Assembly (NCBI RefSeq): GCF_910596095.1 | Contig: NC_056551.1 | Coordinates: 6,683,001 to 6,747,000, forward strand | Source of the DNA: Thunnus maccoyii | Taxonomy: Eukaryota; Chordata; Actinopteri; Scombriformes; Scombridae | Direction of reading: 5' to 3' | Length of the DNA stretch: 64,000 nucleotides | Part shown: in pieces, positions 50,781 to 63,299 of the stretch | Layout: the number at the start of each line of letters is the position of its first letter | Numbering within the stretch: the first letter of the stretch is position 1 | Notes under the pieces: model-generated | Database searches by the model: none | Seen by the model: only the letters and a program-made list of their open reading frames with translations | Told to the model about the DNA's origin: nothing | Position numbers and translations under genes: made by a program

Positions 50781-51756
50781 TTAAAATTTAAAACCACTTC
50801 TAATCAAATCATGAAAACCAGGAGAGCAGGAGCTGTTACATTTGTCACGATCATCTATTAGGCATGTTTTGGCGTTGACCATGGACCGAAATATGTGTGA
50901 GTGAATGTTACATCGGAGCGGTGGAGGTGAGATGTTTGGGTGGTTGTTTTTTTTTTTTTTTTCAGGGGAAACCTTGGAAGTGTGACCATATCATTGCTTT
51001 ACTGAACTGGAAAACTAACATTTCCATACAAAACTCCATTGAGTTTTTGTCCAAATGAAGTCAGAAGGCAACTTTGTTTGTTTGCGAATGTACGAGTCAT
51101 GTTGGTTCTTGTATTTCAGCAAAGATGCAACACAGAAAGTGTATGAAATTTAGAAACAGATGAAATTTTATGCATTTTTATTAATTCCTCATTATTTTCC
51201 CATCTTTATTTTTTATTTATTCAGCCATAAAGGATGCTCACAATTACGTATCCTGAATTTGAATTAGACCTGGCAAGTGACACAACGCCCAAGCTATAAA
51301 ATCAGAATTTTTTGTTCAAGATTACCATGCATGCAAACATTTGTGTTTCCAGCTGAATTCAAACATCTCTAAACATAAGCGTTGTTTCTCGTGTTGATTG
51401 TACATTCAGTTGTTACGTACAGCGTGGGAAACGCAGCCGAAAGCGTCTGGTCCAGTCGGTTTCCCTGCAGGAAGCAGGTCTGACAGACACAGACTTTTCT
51501 CGTTTCTTCTAAGTATTAGAAGTCTAAATCCTGTTGTCCACTGGGAACTCCTGCTGTCATTTCCTTCTGCCTCGCTATCTAAAGCATGTTCAACAATCCA
51601 CTTTAAATGCCAACCGTAGTAACTAAAGCAAACCAAGACAGAAGGTACAATCAGCACAAACTGAAGAAACCAGGACTCTGACCGGAGCTGGAGAATCTGG
51701 GACGAAATGGCAAAAAAGGAAGTTCTTAAAGCAGTGGCTTGTGTTTAACTGTGAAC

Positions 51757-51762
51757 AATAAA
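51757..51762 (+). promoter_or_regulatory. tsc1: tsc1 polyadenylation hexamer
   Basis: Canonical AATAAA about 1.9 kb past the stop codon, with T/G-rich sequence 15-50 bases downstream. Confidence 0.6.
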
Positions 51763-52089
51763 GATCGTCTTCAATGTTTTGCACTACAATTCTGAGTTTT
51801 GCTATTTTTTTCTGTTGAATGTAACTCCCTCCGTTTGGTTAGTACCTCTGTGGAAATGCAGCATCAAGATGTTTTGTTGCTATGATCATTGAGGGTTTAG
51901 TTTGTTTATGGCACACTTTCCGATATTTGCAGACTGAAGAGAGTTGTTAGGTTTACAGCTCAATAGAAAACTGATGAACTGAGAATTAATGGGTGGCTGT
52001 CTGATGGTGTCTAGGATGTTTTTCTTTGGATGTTAGCCCTGTGGTAGAAGACCCACCTGGATATGAAAGCACAGGTATGATCCCTAGAG

Positions 52090-52330
52090 CTCAATCCATT
52101 GGCTGATTAACTGAATGGTCAATTGACAGAAAATTAATCAGCAACTATTTTGATAACTGATTAATTGTTTCCAGATTTTAAAATGTGAGGATTTTCTGCA
52201 TTTCTCTGTCTTTTATGATAGTAAACTAAATAGCTTTGAGGTTTGGATTGTTGGTCAGACAAAACAAGAATATGTCACTTTTTGGCTCTGAGAAATTGTG
52301 ATTGACATTTTTCACCATTTTCTGTCCTAA
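52090..52330. repeat. Dispersed repeat, copy 4 of the 20850 family
   Basis: CAATTGACAGAAAATTAATC, TTTTAAAATGTGAGGATTTT and GTTTGGATTGTTGGTCAGAC in the family order. Confidence 0.75.
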
Positions 52331-52843
52331 TGAGCACAAAAGATCACCGTGGTATTGACTGCCTGGCCAAATTCCCAGGTTGGTTTACCAATCCAGACCA
52401 CTAAAATCTTCATAATTTTAGATTATATTTTATTTATGTAGTTATTTTTGTTCAACACTAATGCATTGAGAAGTTTGATATATTTTGTTAAAATGGTTAA
52501 TCATGTTTCTATTTCCCAAACTGAAGTTAAAAAAAGTTTTGGTTTCTGTACTAAGACTTGGATACCATATAGGCACAGATAATAAGTTTTATCAAACAAT
52601 GCCCTGTCCTACCACAAAACCAACAATTACAAAAACCCTGACCACACTAAATGCTACTAGCAATTAGTAAAAAATGATTACAAATATGATACCTCAGGTA
52701 AGTAGTTATGCCGACATGTAATCATATATATATAAAATAACATTTTCTAAAATATTACTGCAGTGTAGTTTTAGGAAATATCCATATTTTTTTCTTGCCA
52801 AGAGTTAGATGAGAAGATGGTATCAATCTTCTCATCTATTTAA

Positions 52844-53533
52844 AGGTTCTGTATGTAAGAATTGTGAAGCAATTTATATGTATTGTTTTTTATTGCCAAT
52901 GAGAGAACAGGTTGTAACGCAACTTAAAAAATGAGACCTTCCCTGACTTTCTCGGTTGCCTGTTACAGAATGTGGACTGATTTCTATGTGTAGGACTCAA
53001 GCTGTTTCTTCCATGAAAATCAAAAGGATGTTAAGTTTTTGTGCACTCCCAAGTGCCTCTCTCCTGCTAACATCAACAAACAACCGGCACACACCACAAC
53101 AAAAATTGTGCTAACTTTATCGGACTAGAAACACCCTGCAGATACTAGCTCTCCAGCTCTGTTACCCATCAGGTTGGCTGGTGGCCAGAAGCCTAACCAT
53201 GCCAGCTATCACCATTTCTGGCTACAGTACCTTTGCTTTTTGAGGGGTTGAGATGGCTAACTGCCTCCATTGACCATCACACATTTCACAACAAAACCGT
53301 ACTGACTGAATGGGAGTGAGAGATGCTTTGCTGAAGCACGGTGCAAAACACAACGTTGGAGATCTTTTATGACGTCATGAGAAGTGTAAGTGAGGAAAAA
53401 GACATCACCGGCAATAGTCTTGCACCTCTAAGTGTGAGCATGTGCTCAGGCAACAGAATGCTGACTGCAGCTCACTTGACGGCCACCAGTGTCACTGATG
53501 AGATGGAATTTCTGATTCTTACATGTTGAACCT
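52844..53533. mobile_element. TTAA MITE, AGGTTC family
   Basis: TTAA at 52840-52843 and 53534-53537. Ends AGGTTCTGTATGTAAGAATT and, from the right, AGGTTCAACATGTAAGAATC. 690 bases, no coding content recognised. Confidence 0.88.
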
Positions 53534-53908
53534 TTAACTCTCGGCTAGAAAGCTTATGACGAGCTGTTCCTTCAACATGTTGCAGAGGTGAGTCTGTAAT
53601 GCTCTCAAAGCCAAAATGTCATTACTAATAAGAGATAGCAAAGGAGGCAGAGTCTCATTTAGGTTCAATAAAACTGCCCTTTATATTGATTATCATTAAG
53701 AATTGGACACAGCTTTTCCTGCATTTTGCCTTACCTGAAAAGTTTTGTACTTCAGCAGTAAAATATTGCATCTACTGCTTTGAGGAAGGACGTTTGTGGT
53801 GTTTTTCATGTTTAAGAACCAAATGTGGAATCCTGTACTCAGAGCTGGATATATGCACAGGTATTCTAGACACATGCCTAGGGCCTCATTGCCACTAGGG
53901 GGCCCAGA

Positions 53909-53994
53909 CCATTGACTGTAAGTAAGTAAATCATGGGTGTATTATAAAACATCCGTGAAGTAAATATAAATAAATCTTTATATACAGTCAATGG
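53909..53994. repeat. Small inverted repeat, CCATTGACTGTA arms
   Basis: CCATTGACTGTA at 53909 is mirrored by TACAGTCAATGG at 53983-53994, enclosing about 62 bases. It probably derives from a dispersed fold-back element. Confidence 0.6.
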
Positions 53995-54139
53995 CCTGAG
54001 GGATAACTGCCTACATTAAATAATGTTTAACACACACACACACACACATATATAAACATAAAAAAAAAATTTTAATTACAAAAATACAATCTAAAACTGT
54101 ATTTCAACGTTTAGATTTTTATTTATTTATTTTAACATA

Positions 54140-54419
54140 CACAACGTTATTTTGGCGCCAATGTGCGGGAAAAAGTATTTCCGGTTCAGTGGAGGTCATG
54201 CTGGTATGCTAGCAGCAAACTAGCAGCGTTTTAGTGTCGGCACGCTTTCGGGTGCAGCAAAGCGCAAAAAAGGAGAAAAAGGAGGAAACTAAGAAAGAAA
54301 ACGACAGAAAGGGGTTTTACACAAGTTTCTCGAATTTCAAAGCCCACAAGCCAGTCTCAGTTACCTTACAGTTAAGTGCTGCAACACCCTTCACACCGGA
54401 GACTCGGCGGCAGAGGCAG
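54140..54419 (+). promoter_or_regulatory. Promoter-like segment and candidate first exon
   Basis: TTTGGCGCCAA (54151-54161) is a palindromic E2F-type site overlapping CCAAT, and TTTCCGG (about 54178-54184) is an ETS-type site. Sequence 54160-54420 has more CpGs than its surroundings and ends with GGCAG|GTGATT, a usable donor. Two upstream ATGs (54198 and 54205) are each closed by a stop within six codons. It looks like a housekeeping-type promoter of a gene running right, not identified. Confidence 0.4.
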
Positions 54420-55437
54420 GTGATTTTAGCCTCAACGTTACATTAGCAGCGTCCTCTTCGACGACACAAAAACACGACCACAAGTAATAAGGATGGACAA
54501 CGTCAGCACCAACATCACAAGACAAGACTATGGAAGACGGTAAAACCTAATTTACTGCATATATCCATGTGTGAAGACGACTCACAAATACATTGTTGTG
54601 AAAACAACAGGAAAAACAAAACCATAATTTCTAATAGCATACGCATTGCAATACATTGTGTCTGGGTAACGTTATTTGCTATTCCTGATACCTTCACATC
54701 ACCTCACCTGGCGCTCTGTGATCATTCTGCTGTTGAAATAGTTGCGTGCAACAGTCGTTATTGGGCTTGCCTTATTTGGTATATGTGTGTGTAATGATTA
54801 TTTTTTAGACATACTCTGTAATGGTTTTACGTGTAGGCCTCATACAGACCATTTATGATGGAAATAATGATATTTAGTATGACGTGTTGCATTGGGATGT
54901 GAGCTGCATTCAGATTGGAGCATCAGTGTAAGGATTAGGCCCATGTTTATCTAAGGTGTCAGGGTTTATGATTTTGTCTTACATTTTTCTGATGTTTGTG
55001 TGTTGAGCCTGTACTGCAAGAACAAGTTCATGTAATTCTATAGTCTTTATATACCCATAGTAAATTTCACACAGGAGGGGGGTCACTTCAAGTGTGGTCA
55101 CCCTAGAGCACCACACTCTGTTAATCCAGACCAGGTTAAAAGTCATTTTGTTTGTTTACCAAACATCAAAATGTGCACTAGGGGGTGAAATATACAGTCT
55201 GCCTAGTGTAATCTATCTATTTAATCCTGCTCTGACTCAATACTGACAAATTGTTGCCTTCATTTTCTCCCCCTAAACCTAATCGTTTGACATTTCTAAA
55301 ATCACATCTTTCCTGCCTTCTATCTAAGAAGAAGACGAGTACGTTAGATTTTTTATTCTCACAGATACTGTAGGTTTTTCCAAAATGTTTGTATTTACTT
55401 CTATTCTTCTGTCTGTCTGTTGTCTTGTTCCCACCAG

Positions 55438-56041
55438 AGGACACTGTTGCTCCAAAAACTAACACCGGAGCCTGCAGCCATGTTGGAATCAACAGGTAAG
55501 ACAGCCTGGTAAATACGGTGTTACACAGTTGATGATTGAAGATGATTTAGCTCATTAGGCTGTTAACGCTGTTGTTAAGGTCAATATGTGACAGCAGTAT
55601 TGATGATATTGACAAGAAGTGGTGTTATGTGACCCCCACCCCCACCCCCACTCCATGTATTTTTTCTTCGGTTTACTTGATGTTAACTCAATAAGAAAAT
55701 ATTTGTATCATGACTGTTAAAAAACCAGAGCCACTCTCTACAAAGACAGCAAATAAACTGAAAGCAGAAACATTACTGATGCTCAAAACAAATCATAATT
55801 ATACATTTAAATCTGTCTTATTCATTTGGGAATTTATTTGACTTTTGTTTAATATAAACAAGTTGGAAAAAAAATAGGAATTGGACAGTGTTACAGTTTG
55901 ACAGTTTTGTCATTTTGTGTTTGTATTTGTGTGTGTGTGGTTTGTGTATGTACATATGTGGCTGTGTTTGTTTTATCAGCTCCCAATTCCCCGGGTCTCG
56001 CTGTTAACGCTCATCCTGCTTTCGGGGCTGAATCATTTTTT
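55438..56041 (+). CDS. Two exon-like blocks of an unrecognised gene (tentative)
   Basis: Block 1, 55438-55495, lies between TTCCCACCAG and AG|GTAAGA and contains GCAGCCATGTTG, a fair start at 55480. Block 2, 55980-56041, lies between TTTTATCAG and a GTGAGT donor. Joined (ATG at 55480, phase 1), they read 26 codons without a stop, starting MLEST and including NSPGLAVNAHPAFGAESFF. I do not recognise the protein. The frame is also open back into the candidate first exon. Two short open blocks can arise by chance. Confidence 0.25.
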
Positions 56042-58041
56042 GTGAGTATAACCGACCAAGTATGATTAGTTTATCAAACGCGTGCATATGTCACGAGAGA
56101 GAGTCCAAAAAAGAAAAAAAAAAAGTGGTATGATTAATTTACCAACATTCCGCAGGGTCAAGGAAATTGATGCAGGATAATTGGGCACATAGGGAATCCT
56201 TGGCAATTTGTGCTTTCAGACTCTACTTGAGAAATTAGATGTCAGTGCAAATGTGAAATTGCTCCTCAATGTTCTCAAAGATTCCATGAAAATTTAAATA
56301 TAAATCTTAAGTATTTCCAGCAAAGGGATTCTTTCCTTTTTTTTGTGTGTGTGTGCCAACTTGAAATGAAACCCTGTGAAAATGATCTGAATGAAGTGAA
56401 AGTGTATGAGGAGGGAAAAAGACATCGGAGCTTGTGTAAAGTTGGGGCTGCGCTCCGAGGAGGATGTCGGGGCTCTTGCTCTCAGTAAAATCCTCATGCA
56501 AGAATTCATTAGATTCTTTTTGACAGGAAGCAAAGTTTGAATTCATCTGAAGACGTGTAATTATAATATTCAAGATATGTACACCTATAATGCAAAGTAT
56601 AACTCAGACGTGCTGTATAGCCTACTTTTTTTTTTTTTCTTAGGGTGTCAGTGTAGAAGTTATGTTTTCATATGAATGAGAATAAATTCCACAGAAGTGA
56701 ATAATTGATATAAAGGAGCAAATGTTGGTCAAGTTCAGGAGGTCATTGATTAATAAAGTTGCTGTGCATGTTTTACTTTAAAAGAAGTTAGAAGATCCAT
56801 GAACCACTTTATTTTTATGCAATGGTCAACAATTACATTTTTATCAATTTAGCTTCAATTACGAGGATTACTGGAAATTAATAAATCATTATCATCATCG
56901 AGTCTGATCAAAACTTGAGGGAAATTTTATATTCATGCAAGATCAAGATAAACTGATCGCTTAAAAGTCTTGCTCCAAAATCCTAGTTATATTTAAATGT
57001 TAGTGTTTATTCCTCATGGACACGCAGTGCAAAAGAAAATGCTAAACAAGAATATTTTTGGTAAGCATACTACATACTGACACTCTGGAAAACGGCTTCA
57101 TTTGTCCTCATTAAAAGCTTAAAAGTCCATGAATAAGTAATCATTAAAGAGGATACTTTTTTTCCTGCTTTTTTATCTTCGGCCTTATGCAAAATACACT
57201 CACTGACTAAATAAATATGCTCCATAAAGGCTGTTTAGAAATGTGCCCTCCCCCCTCTACTTCCACATTTAGATGGCTGACATGCACCTAAAGATCTGAT
57301 CCTACATTGGCTGTTGGTTTTGGAGGGAAAAAATTGGACCTCCGAGAGTCAACTTAATGCAATTAAGTGAGGATGATGAGTCTTTCTCTCTCTGTGCTGC
57401 TTGAATCAGTAAGCGAGGCAGAATCAAAACTTAAAGGCAAGAAGAAAAGAAAAGAGCGGGAGATGAGCGTGCACAGACCGGTCCCAGCGGTTTAATTATT
57501 TTAATTATCTCTCCTCTTTCAGCTTTCCTAAAAAAGAGGCCATTAAAGGATGCCCGTTTGGGTTAATCTGATTAAAAAAACAAGATGGAGGGAGAGATGA
57601 AAGGCTGCAGATGTCAGTGCTAATCAGGGGAGTTAAAACTGCTATTTGTGAACTGGGACGGTTGTTAAAGTGGGTAGAAAGTGCGTGCAGTGTGAGTGTT
57701 TTTTTTTTTTTTTTTAAATACGTTTTTCCTCACTTCAAAACACCTCCTTTTTGCAGCCTCTGTTGATAAACTCCCTCTCATGCATCTCCTCAAACTAACG
57801 CCATGTTTGATTCTCCGCCGCGTTCTGTAACTGTGCTGGCAGCACGTCAGGCAAACGCGGCACGACTGGAGAGAAATAATAAAAGTTTAAGTTTAGTCCC
57901 CAGTGATATGGTTTAGTTTTCCTACAGACAGATGCCATTTGAGGAAATGATGAAAGCAACATTAGCAATTAGCAACACAAGAGTGGATATTTCTTATATT
58001 TTGCATAAAGTCGGCCAATAAGGCACATGATTGTTGATTAA
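56042..58041. other. Non-coding stretch, possible intron with regulatory DNA
   Basis: No gene recognised. Several patches are rich in TAATTA-like homeodomain words and lack repeat features (for example 57480-57560). They read like conserved non-coding DNA, but conservation cannot be assessed here. A T run lies at about 57700. Confidence 0.35.
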
Positions 58042-58405
58042 AGGACCAGTGTGTAGGATTTAGTGGCATCTAGCGCTGAGGTTGCAGACTGCAACCAAAT
58101 GAATACCCCTGTCCTCACCTTCCTTTCCAAGCGTGTAGGAGAATCTATGGTGGCCACGAAAAATGCGAAAGGCCCTTTCTAGAGCCAGTGTTTGGTTTGT
58201 CCGTTCTGGGCTACTGTAGCAACATGGCGGGCTCTGTGGACCCGCTCCCTATGTAGATATAAAGGGCTCATTCTAAGGTAACGAAAACACAATGATTCTT
58301 ATTTTCAGGTGATTATACACTTATTAAAACATACTTATGAATATAATATTCCATTTCTGCCAAGTCCGTTCCACCAGATGCCACTAAATTCTACACGCTG
58401 CACCT
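58042..58405. mobile_element. TTAA MITE, fuller copy of the 842-1068 family
   Basis: TTAA at 58038-58041 and 58406-58409. Ends AGGACCAGTGTGTAGGATTT and, from the right, AGGTGCAGCGTGTAGAATTT. The sub-terminal TAGTGGCATCT is repeated inverted near the right end, giving about 30-bp terminal inverted repeats. Confidence 0.9.
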
Positions 58406-58409
58406 TTAA

Positions 58410-61400
58410 CCAGTGTCTACGCACATATAAATCTCTTCTATTCAAGTCATTTTTGCCAATAACCTATTCCTTAAAGTGTTATTTTCTTATAACAAATGAA
58501 GAAAGTCTGTCAGTTTCCAAACTTGTCTGTAACATCATATATCATTTTTCTTGATTCCCGTGGAACTGCCTTATTCATTCTTGTTTCAAGAGACATGACG
58601 GTAGAGGGGAAAAAGAGAGTTGAGGTAGGTGTAACTACAGTCAAAGCCCAGCAAGTACAAAACGTTCCTGCAGCCAGATCAGCTAGGACGCCCTTTTAAT
58701 TCTATGTTCAGTTTCTGTGTTCAGCACAGGAAAGTAAACAGAGTTTTCTATTATGCCTTCTTCAGTGTACAATCTTATTTTTATTTCAAGATACAGTAAT
58801 TCCTTGAAAATTAGGTTACTGTCTAATGGAAATATGCTTAAATATTCGTACAGCACTGGCATATTTTTTTTGAAAAAATTTTTAATTTTTCAAAGAAAAT
58901 TTTAATATTTCTGTCTAATTCAATTTCAAATAGAACTGACCTGGTAAGATAGAGATGATTTTGCAGTGTAATAATTTAATAAGTAGCCATATGTATCAAC
59001 TCTAGGCTACCTCACTCAGCAGGCCAAATGCAACACTGTCAACTTTCATAATGTGGGGAGTTGTTAAAGTTCCTCTGACTGCAGAGCTTGACATTTGTTC
59101 AGGCAAGAATGAGCACAAAACCAGCACAGGTGTTGAGCCACAGCATGGTGAGAGAGGAGGGGAAAGGAGAAAAAAAAAAGAAAACAAAGATCTACTTTCA
59201 AACTAAATCAAGCAGAAGGAATGTCCTGAGTGTGTAGAGAGATGGACGGGAGCCCATGCAATATTAAAGTACCATGTCTGGCAATGCCAACCGTGCCACT
59301 CCTCTCCGCGGCTCCCGCCCTCCCGGCTTCCCGGCCATCGGCTCTTCCCTCAAGGTGACACTTCAAAGTGGGCACGCAGACGTGGCAGGCCTGGCTGTCG
59401 GCATGGAGCCAGCCTCCCCCCACTCCACCCCCCTTTTCCTCCTCTTTCTCTCCCGCCCACCACCCATTCTACCCCTCTACCCCCCTCACCACCACCTCAA
59501 AGACACAGCTCCTACCCCTGCTGGGCCAGGTCAGCGCCAAGATCCACACCGCTCGCCGCCTTGGGAGCCGTTGTCAAAAAACTCTACCCCACAAGCTTAA
59601 TTAATAACGGGCCATTCCTAATGCAAACCCTCTGAATCTGCAGCCTGTTTCCCTCCGTTCCTATTGGTGAGTTCTGAGGCCTCGACAGAAGGCAGACAAG
59701 GAGAGGAGGGCTGGTTGGGGATGCATCCAAATCATTTGAATTTCGATGATTGGGATTCACATGCATCATTCTCCATGCTTTATAACCTATTTTCTGTGTT
59801 GTACAGTGTGCCTGCAAGCTTGCCTGCCTGTCTGGGTGTTATTTTTTTTTAAAGATGTCTCTCTTCTGCAGATGATTGGAGACACTCGAACCAAAGAATA
59901 TAGGGCTGCTCTCCTCGGCCTGTCTGACAGGTGGGGTAGGAAAAACCTAAATGTGCACACATACACACACCCAGTCTGCATCAGCTGGGTCCAGGGCCTG
60001 TAATCACCTCTCAAACCTGGAGGGAGAATTTTACCGAGCGTGCCATGATCGATATTTGCCGATCCGTCTGCCCGTATCAACCTCAAATAAAAGCAGAGAG
60101 CAGGAGACAAGGCAGCACAGGCAGGTCGTGGGGAGGTCTGCGCCGCCCTCGTTTGATGTCTGCGAAAGCGCTCATCAGTGTGTAGAACCGTCCTCATCTC
60201 GGCACACCGGGTCACCGCCGCCTCACCCCGAGCAGCGCATGGCTGATTGTCTCTCTGTCGGAGCGAATGGGGTTGTTGTTTTCTGAGGTGAGAGGACAGA
60301 TTTTTTCCAGCAAGCTGGGCTTCGGTTTTTTAATAGGGCCCCAGCTCCGGCACCTCACAGGCCTCCTCAGGCCGACGCGCTGATGAGGAGGAGGGGAACT
60401 CGTACAAACTCACTCCTCCTTCTCCTGCCATTCCTGAGCTCATGTTGTTACTGTATTTTTATTCACCGCATGTGATCCTCTGCCTCGTCCATTGCATTCG
60501 TGATGGGCTGAGCGGGGGGAAAAAAGTGCAGGCTAAACAACCCCGTGTGCCTCGGGAAGCCGTGGTTAAATGGTACACGGCTCGGAAACATAAGGTCTGC
60601 ACGTACGAGCTCAGCCACGAGAGCATTATGGCATTTAGGGCAAGGAGCTGGTTACGGTAGCTGACACACTGATATAATTAGGTCGTAATAAATAAGAAAG
60701 GCAACAGGGAGTGAGGGTGTGTCTCAGCACTGGCCATTAGAGAAACCACATAGGTTGCTTTTTAAGAAAAAAAAGTCACCTGTCTACCTGGAAATAGACA
60801 CACTTTCTCTTTTTCCAGCACGGTCTCGCACTCATTTACTCAGTGTCCTACTTGCAGAGTCCTTATCAGTGTTGTTCTAAACCCCAGAAGCCCTGGCCCT
60901 TTAAGTGAGCTAACCGGGGTGATTGTAGGCTCAAACCAACCTTAATTAGTACACTTACTGCACAGCGAGGGCAGGTATGAAGGCGAGCCTCCGCACTGCA
61001 GTTTCCCTCAGATTAAGCCTCTTTCAGACGAGGCTGTAACCTCCCACAATGACGCGGTAATTAACTTCATTAGCTTTCGATTCTCTTTTAGTTTTGGCAA
61101 AGTGGGTGAGGCTTAGTTTTGGCCTCCGTTGAGATGATAGTCACAGAAATCGGTTAATCTCATCTGTCTGTGTTTTATCTCCACCAATGTTGCTGTATTT
61201 CATGCGTGCTACCTGCTGTTCATCTTGGCGACATGCATGTGCATGAGCGGGTTGTAATGAGTCAGGCATCGGGTTTTAATAAGCAGAGCTTTACCCGCAG
61301 ATCCTTCTGTGATTTGCATCCATGTCGGACACGAGGCGTAAAGCGGGGTGATTGATTCATGGCTCGTCCCATATTGGAGCGAGGGAGAGGGAGGAGAGAG

Positions 61401-62820
61401 AGAGAGAGAGAGATAGAGGAAGACTGTAGATTTATTATCAAGCTCAGCGACAAAAGGGAGGAAGAGAGTGTGCATATGTTAATCCGCTGGCTGAACGATG
61501 ATCAAAGACTGGAACAAGCTGAGCCCTGCTGATCGCCTCGGGGCAAACGATGCTCTCCAAGCAGCTGGGAAAGTGTGCAGACGAGGAGTAAACAGATAGT
61601 TAGAAAAATCAATAGCAGAGGTTTGGGCCACAGCTTGGTGTGAAGGTCAGAGGAGACTGGTGTCCGCGGTGCGTGGAGGGAAGTCTGGAAACCAGGGGCA
61701 CTTTTGGGTCAATTTAAGAGAAGTGATGTGTTTACAGCTGAGTTGTGTCCAGGCATGAAGGCAGTTCAAGCTGAGGTTACGGCTACTCTGAAAGGAAAAA
61801 AAAAAAAAAACACCACGAAAAACATCAGTTTCTGGTTCAAACTCAAACATCTAAGGATCCGATTCATGGGCAGTGGTATGGGTCTGTGTTTGGAATGAGG
61901 ACCTCGCGTCAGCTCATTTGGGTTTCAAAGGAAGCAGGATTTTCTTTTTAGTGTCAAAACACCCTATGTGGGTCCTGTTTGTTCGTTATCTGTTATCCCA
62001 CCTTCTTCTTTAGACTGACCCACAGTATTCCCACAAGGCCTCTTCTTCAGGTACCCACGCTGGCTGGCTGCTTTGGGAATTCGGTCCATCCCTGTGATCC
62101 CATCCTCAGGGCTCATTTTGGATTTTGCAATTGTCATTGCCATAAATATGCGATTCTCCCATGTCATCATGTAAATTCGGTAGAAAAACAAGCACTTTCT
62201 CTTTCTTCAAAACAGTCACCTCTCAGCGTCATAATGTGCAGTATCTGTTAATAAATAAAAATATCTGTCACTGCTCTGTTGATTATAAATTCATATCTTT
62301 GTTTGCCTATAGCTGAATAATTAAGATGACTTAGCTTTTTACCCCCAAGCTTTGGCTTCTTTTGACTTCCACCACTTCTGTAGCGGATTGTTTTTGTGAT
62401 TAGTCACTTTGTTTAATCTGGTAATGATGGCATCCCCTCAGGCTAAATGCCTGATTCGTGCTTACCAGTTTATTTATTCATTTGTACTTTTGACGTGTTA
62501 ATCTGCATAAACGGCGCGGAGCTCCACCAGGACCCCCGAACGTCTCTGCACCTGTCAATTACAACAAATCTGAGACACCAGGAAGCACCCACCCTGGTCT
62601 CCGCACCTTGATCATTGTAGAAGTCCGCCTGTCAATCAGCCCTGATTCACCTTGTCCTGTCAGGGAGATATTGATATTCAGCCCTTCATCTCTACCTCAA
62701 GTCTGCAGCATTAATTGAGCAGAACTGCTGCTAATTAAGATTGATGAGGGAACGTACAGCACTGTATAGAAATAGACAATACAATACCACACAATGCAAC
62801 GCTCTCTCTTTATTCTGAGG
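58410..62820. other. Non-coding stretch, candidate cis-regulatory region
   Basis: No recognised gene. It has moderately GC-rich patches (59270-59580, 60000-60420) without repeat signatures and patches with homeodomain-type words (60940-60960, 62700-62740). A block at 59873-59930 has intron-like borders but no recognised protein. A GA run lies at 61389-61413. This may be regulatory DNA or introns of an unidentified gene. Confidence 0.35.
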
Positions 62821-63098
62821 CAGTGGTTTCCAACCTTTTTGGCTTGTGAACCCCTAAAATGAAGCAATGTGTACTTGCACCCCTTCGTTACTGGTTGCAT
62901 TAGTATAGGTTTATCTTGCATATGCCTGAATGCTTTTTAGAGGTCTGAAAAGGTTAAACTGTATGTTAATTCACAATAAAAATGGAAAGATTTGAGGAAA
63001 GCCTTAAAAATAACGCTTTAAAAAATAAATGTTTTTTCTGCTTTCCTATCCTGTTAATCTTGCTATTTCCTACTCCGTGTTGGGGTTGGGAACCACTG
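62821..63098. mobile_element. hAT-type MITE, intact relative of 6407-7185
   Basis: Ends CAGTGGTTTCCAACCTTTTT and, from the right, CAGTGGTTCCCAACCCCAAC. Shares AAATGTTTTTTCTGCTTTCC with the split copy. At the homologous position it has CTGTTAATC with a single TTAA (63054-63057). Confidence 0.88.
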
Positions 63099-63299
63099 TG
63101 TTAAGTGAATTCTTGAAATGCGTAATTTTTTATCTCAGTCTATGTCTGGACCTGCATGAAAAAACCTATTGTGAATAACTGGTTTATGATTTCTGTAATG
63201 CACTTGCATGCTGTCTGGGAATATTAGAGCTTTGTACAAATATAAATTTTGCAAACCTTCAAGTGATTTGTGATAAAATTAAGTTAAATAAAAGTAACA

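Larger units (their letters stand above)
49832..51785 (+). other. tsc1: tsc1 3' UTR with polyadenylation signal
   Basis: It extends from the stop to just past AATAAA at 51757-51762, the best placed signal, followed by a T/G-rich stretch (GTTTTGC, TGAGTTTTGC). A MITE occupies 50212-50780. Earlier cleavage is possible, but no other canonical hexamer was noticed closer to the stop. Confidence 0.65.

Noticed and set aside
54234..54446. 70-codon lysine-rich frame as a coding first exon
   Set aside because: It begins at GTG, and an in-frame TAG lies just upstream (54210-54212) with no ATG after it. Treated as untranslated candidate exon only.
59274..59600. 108-codon plus-strand frame rich in P and S, beginning MSGNANRATP
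   Set aside because: The GC-rich patch looked exon-like (AAG|GTGACA donor), but no acceptor or protein family was recognised, and the opposite strand is equally open.
59873..59930. Exon-like block between CTTCTGCAG and ACAG|GTGGGG
   Set aside because: Good splice borders and an open frame, but only 58 bases, no recognised protein and no confirmed neighbour exon in phase.
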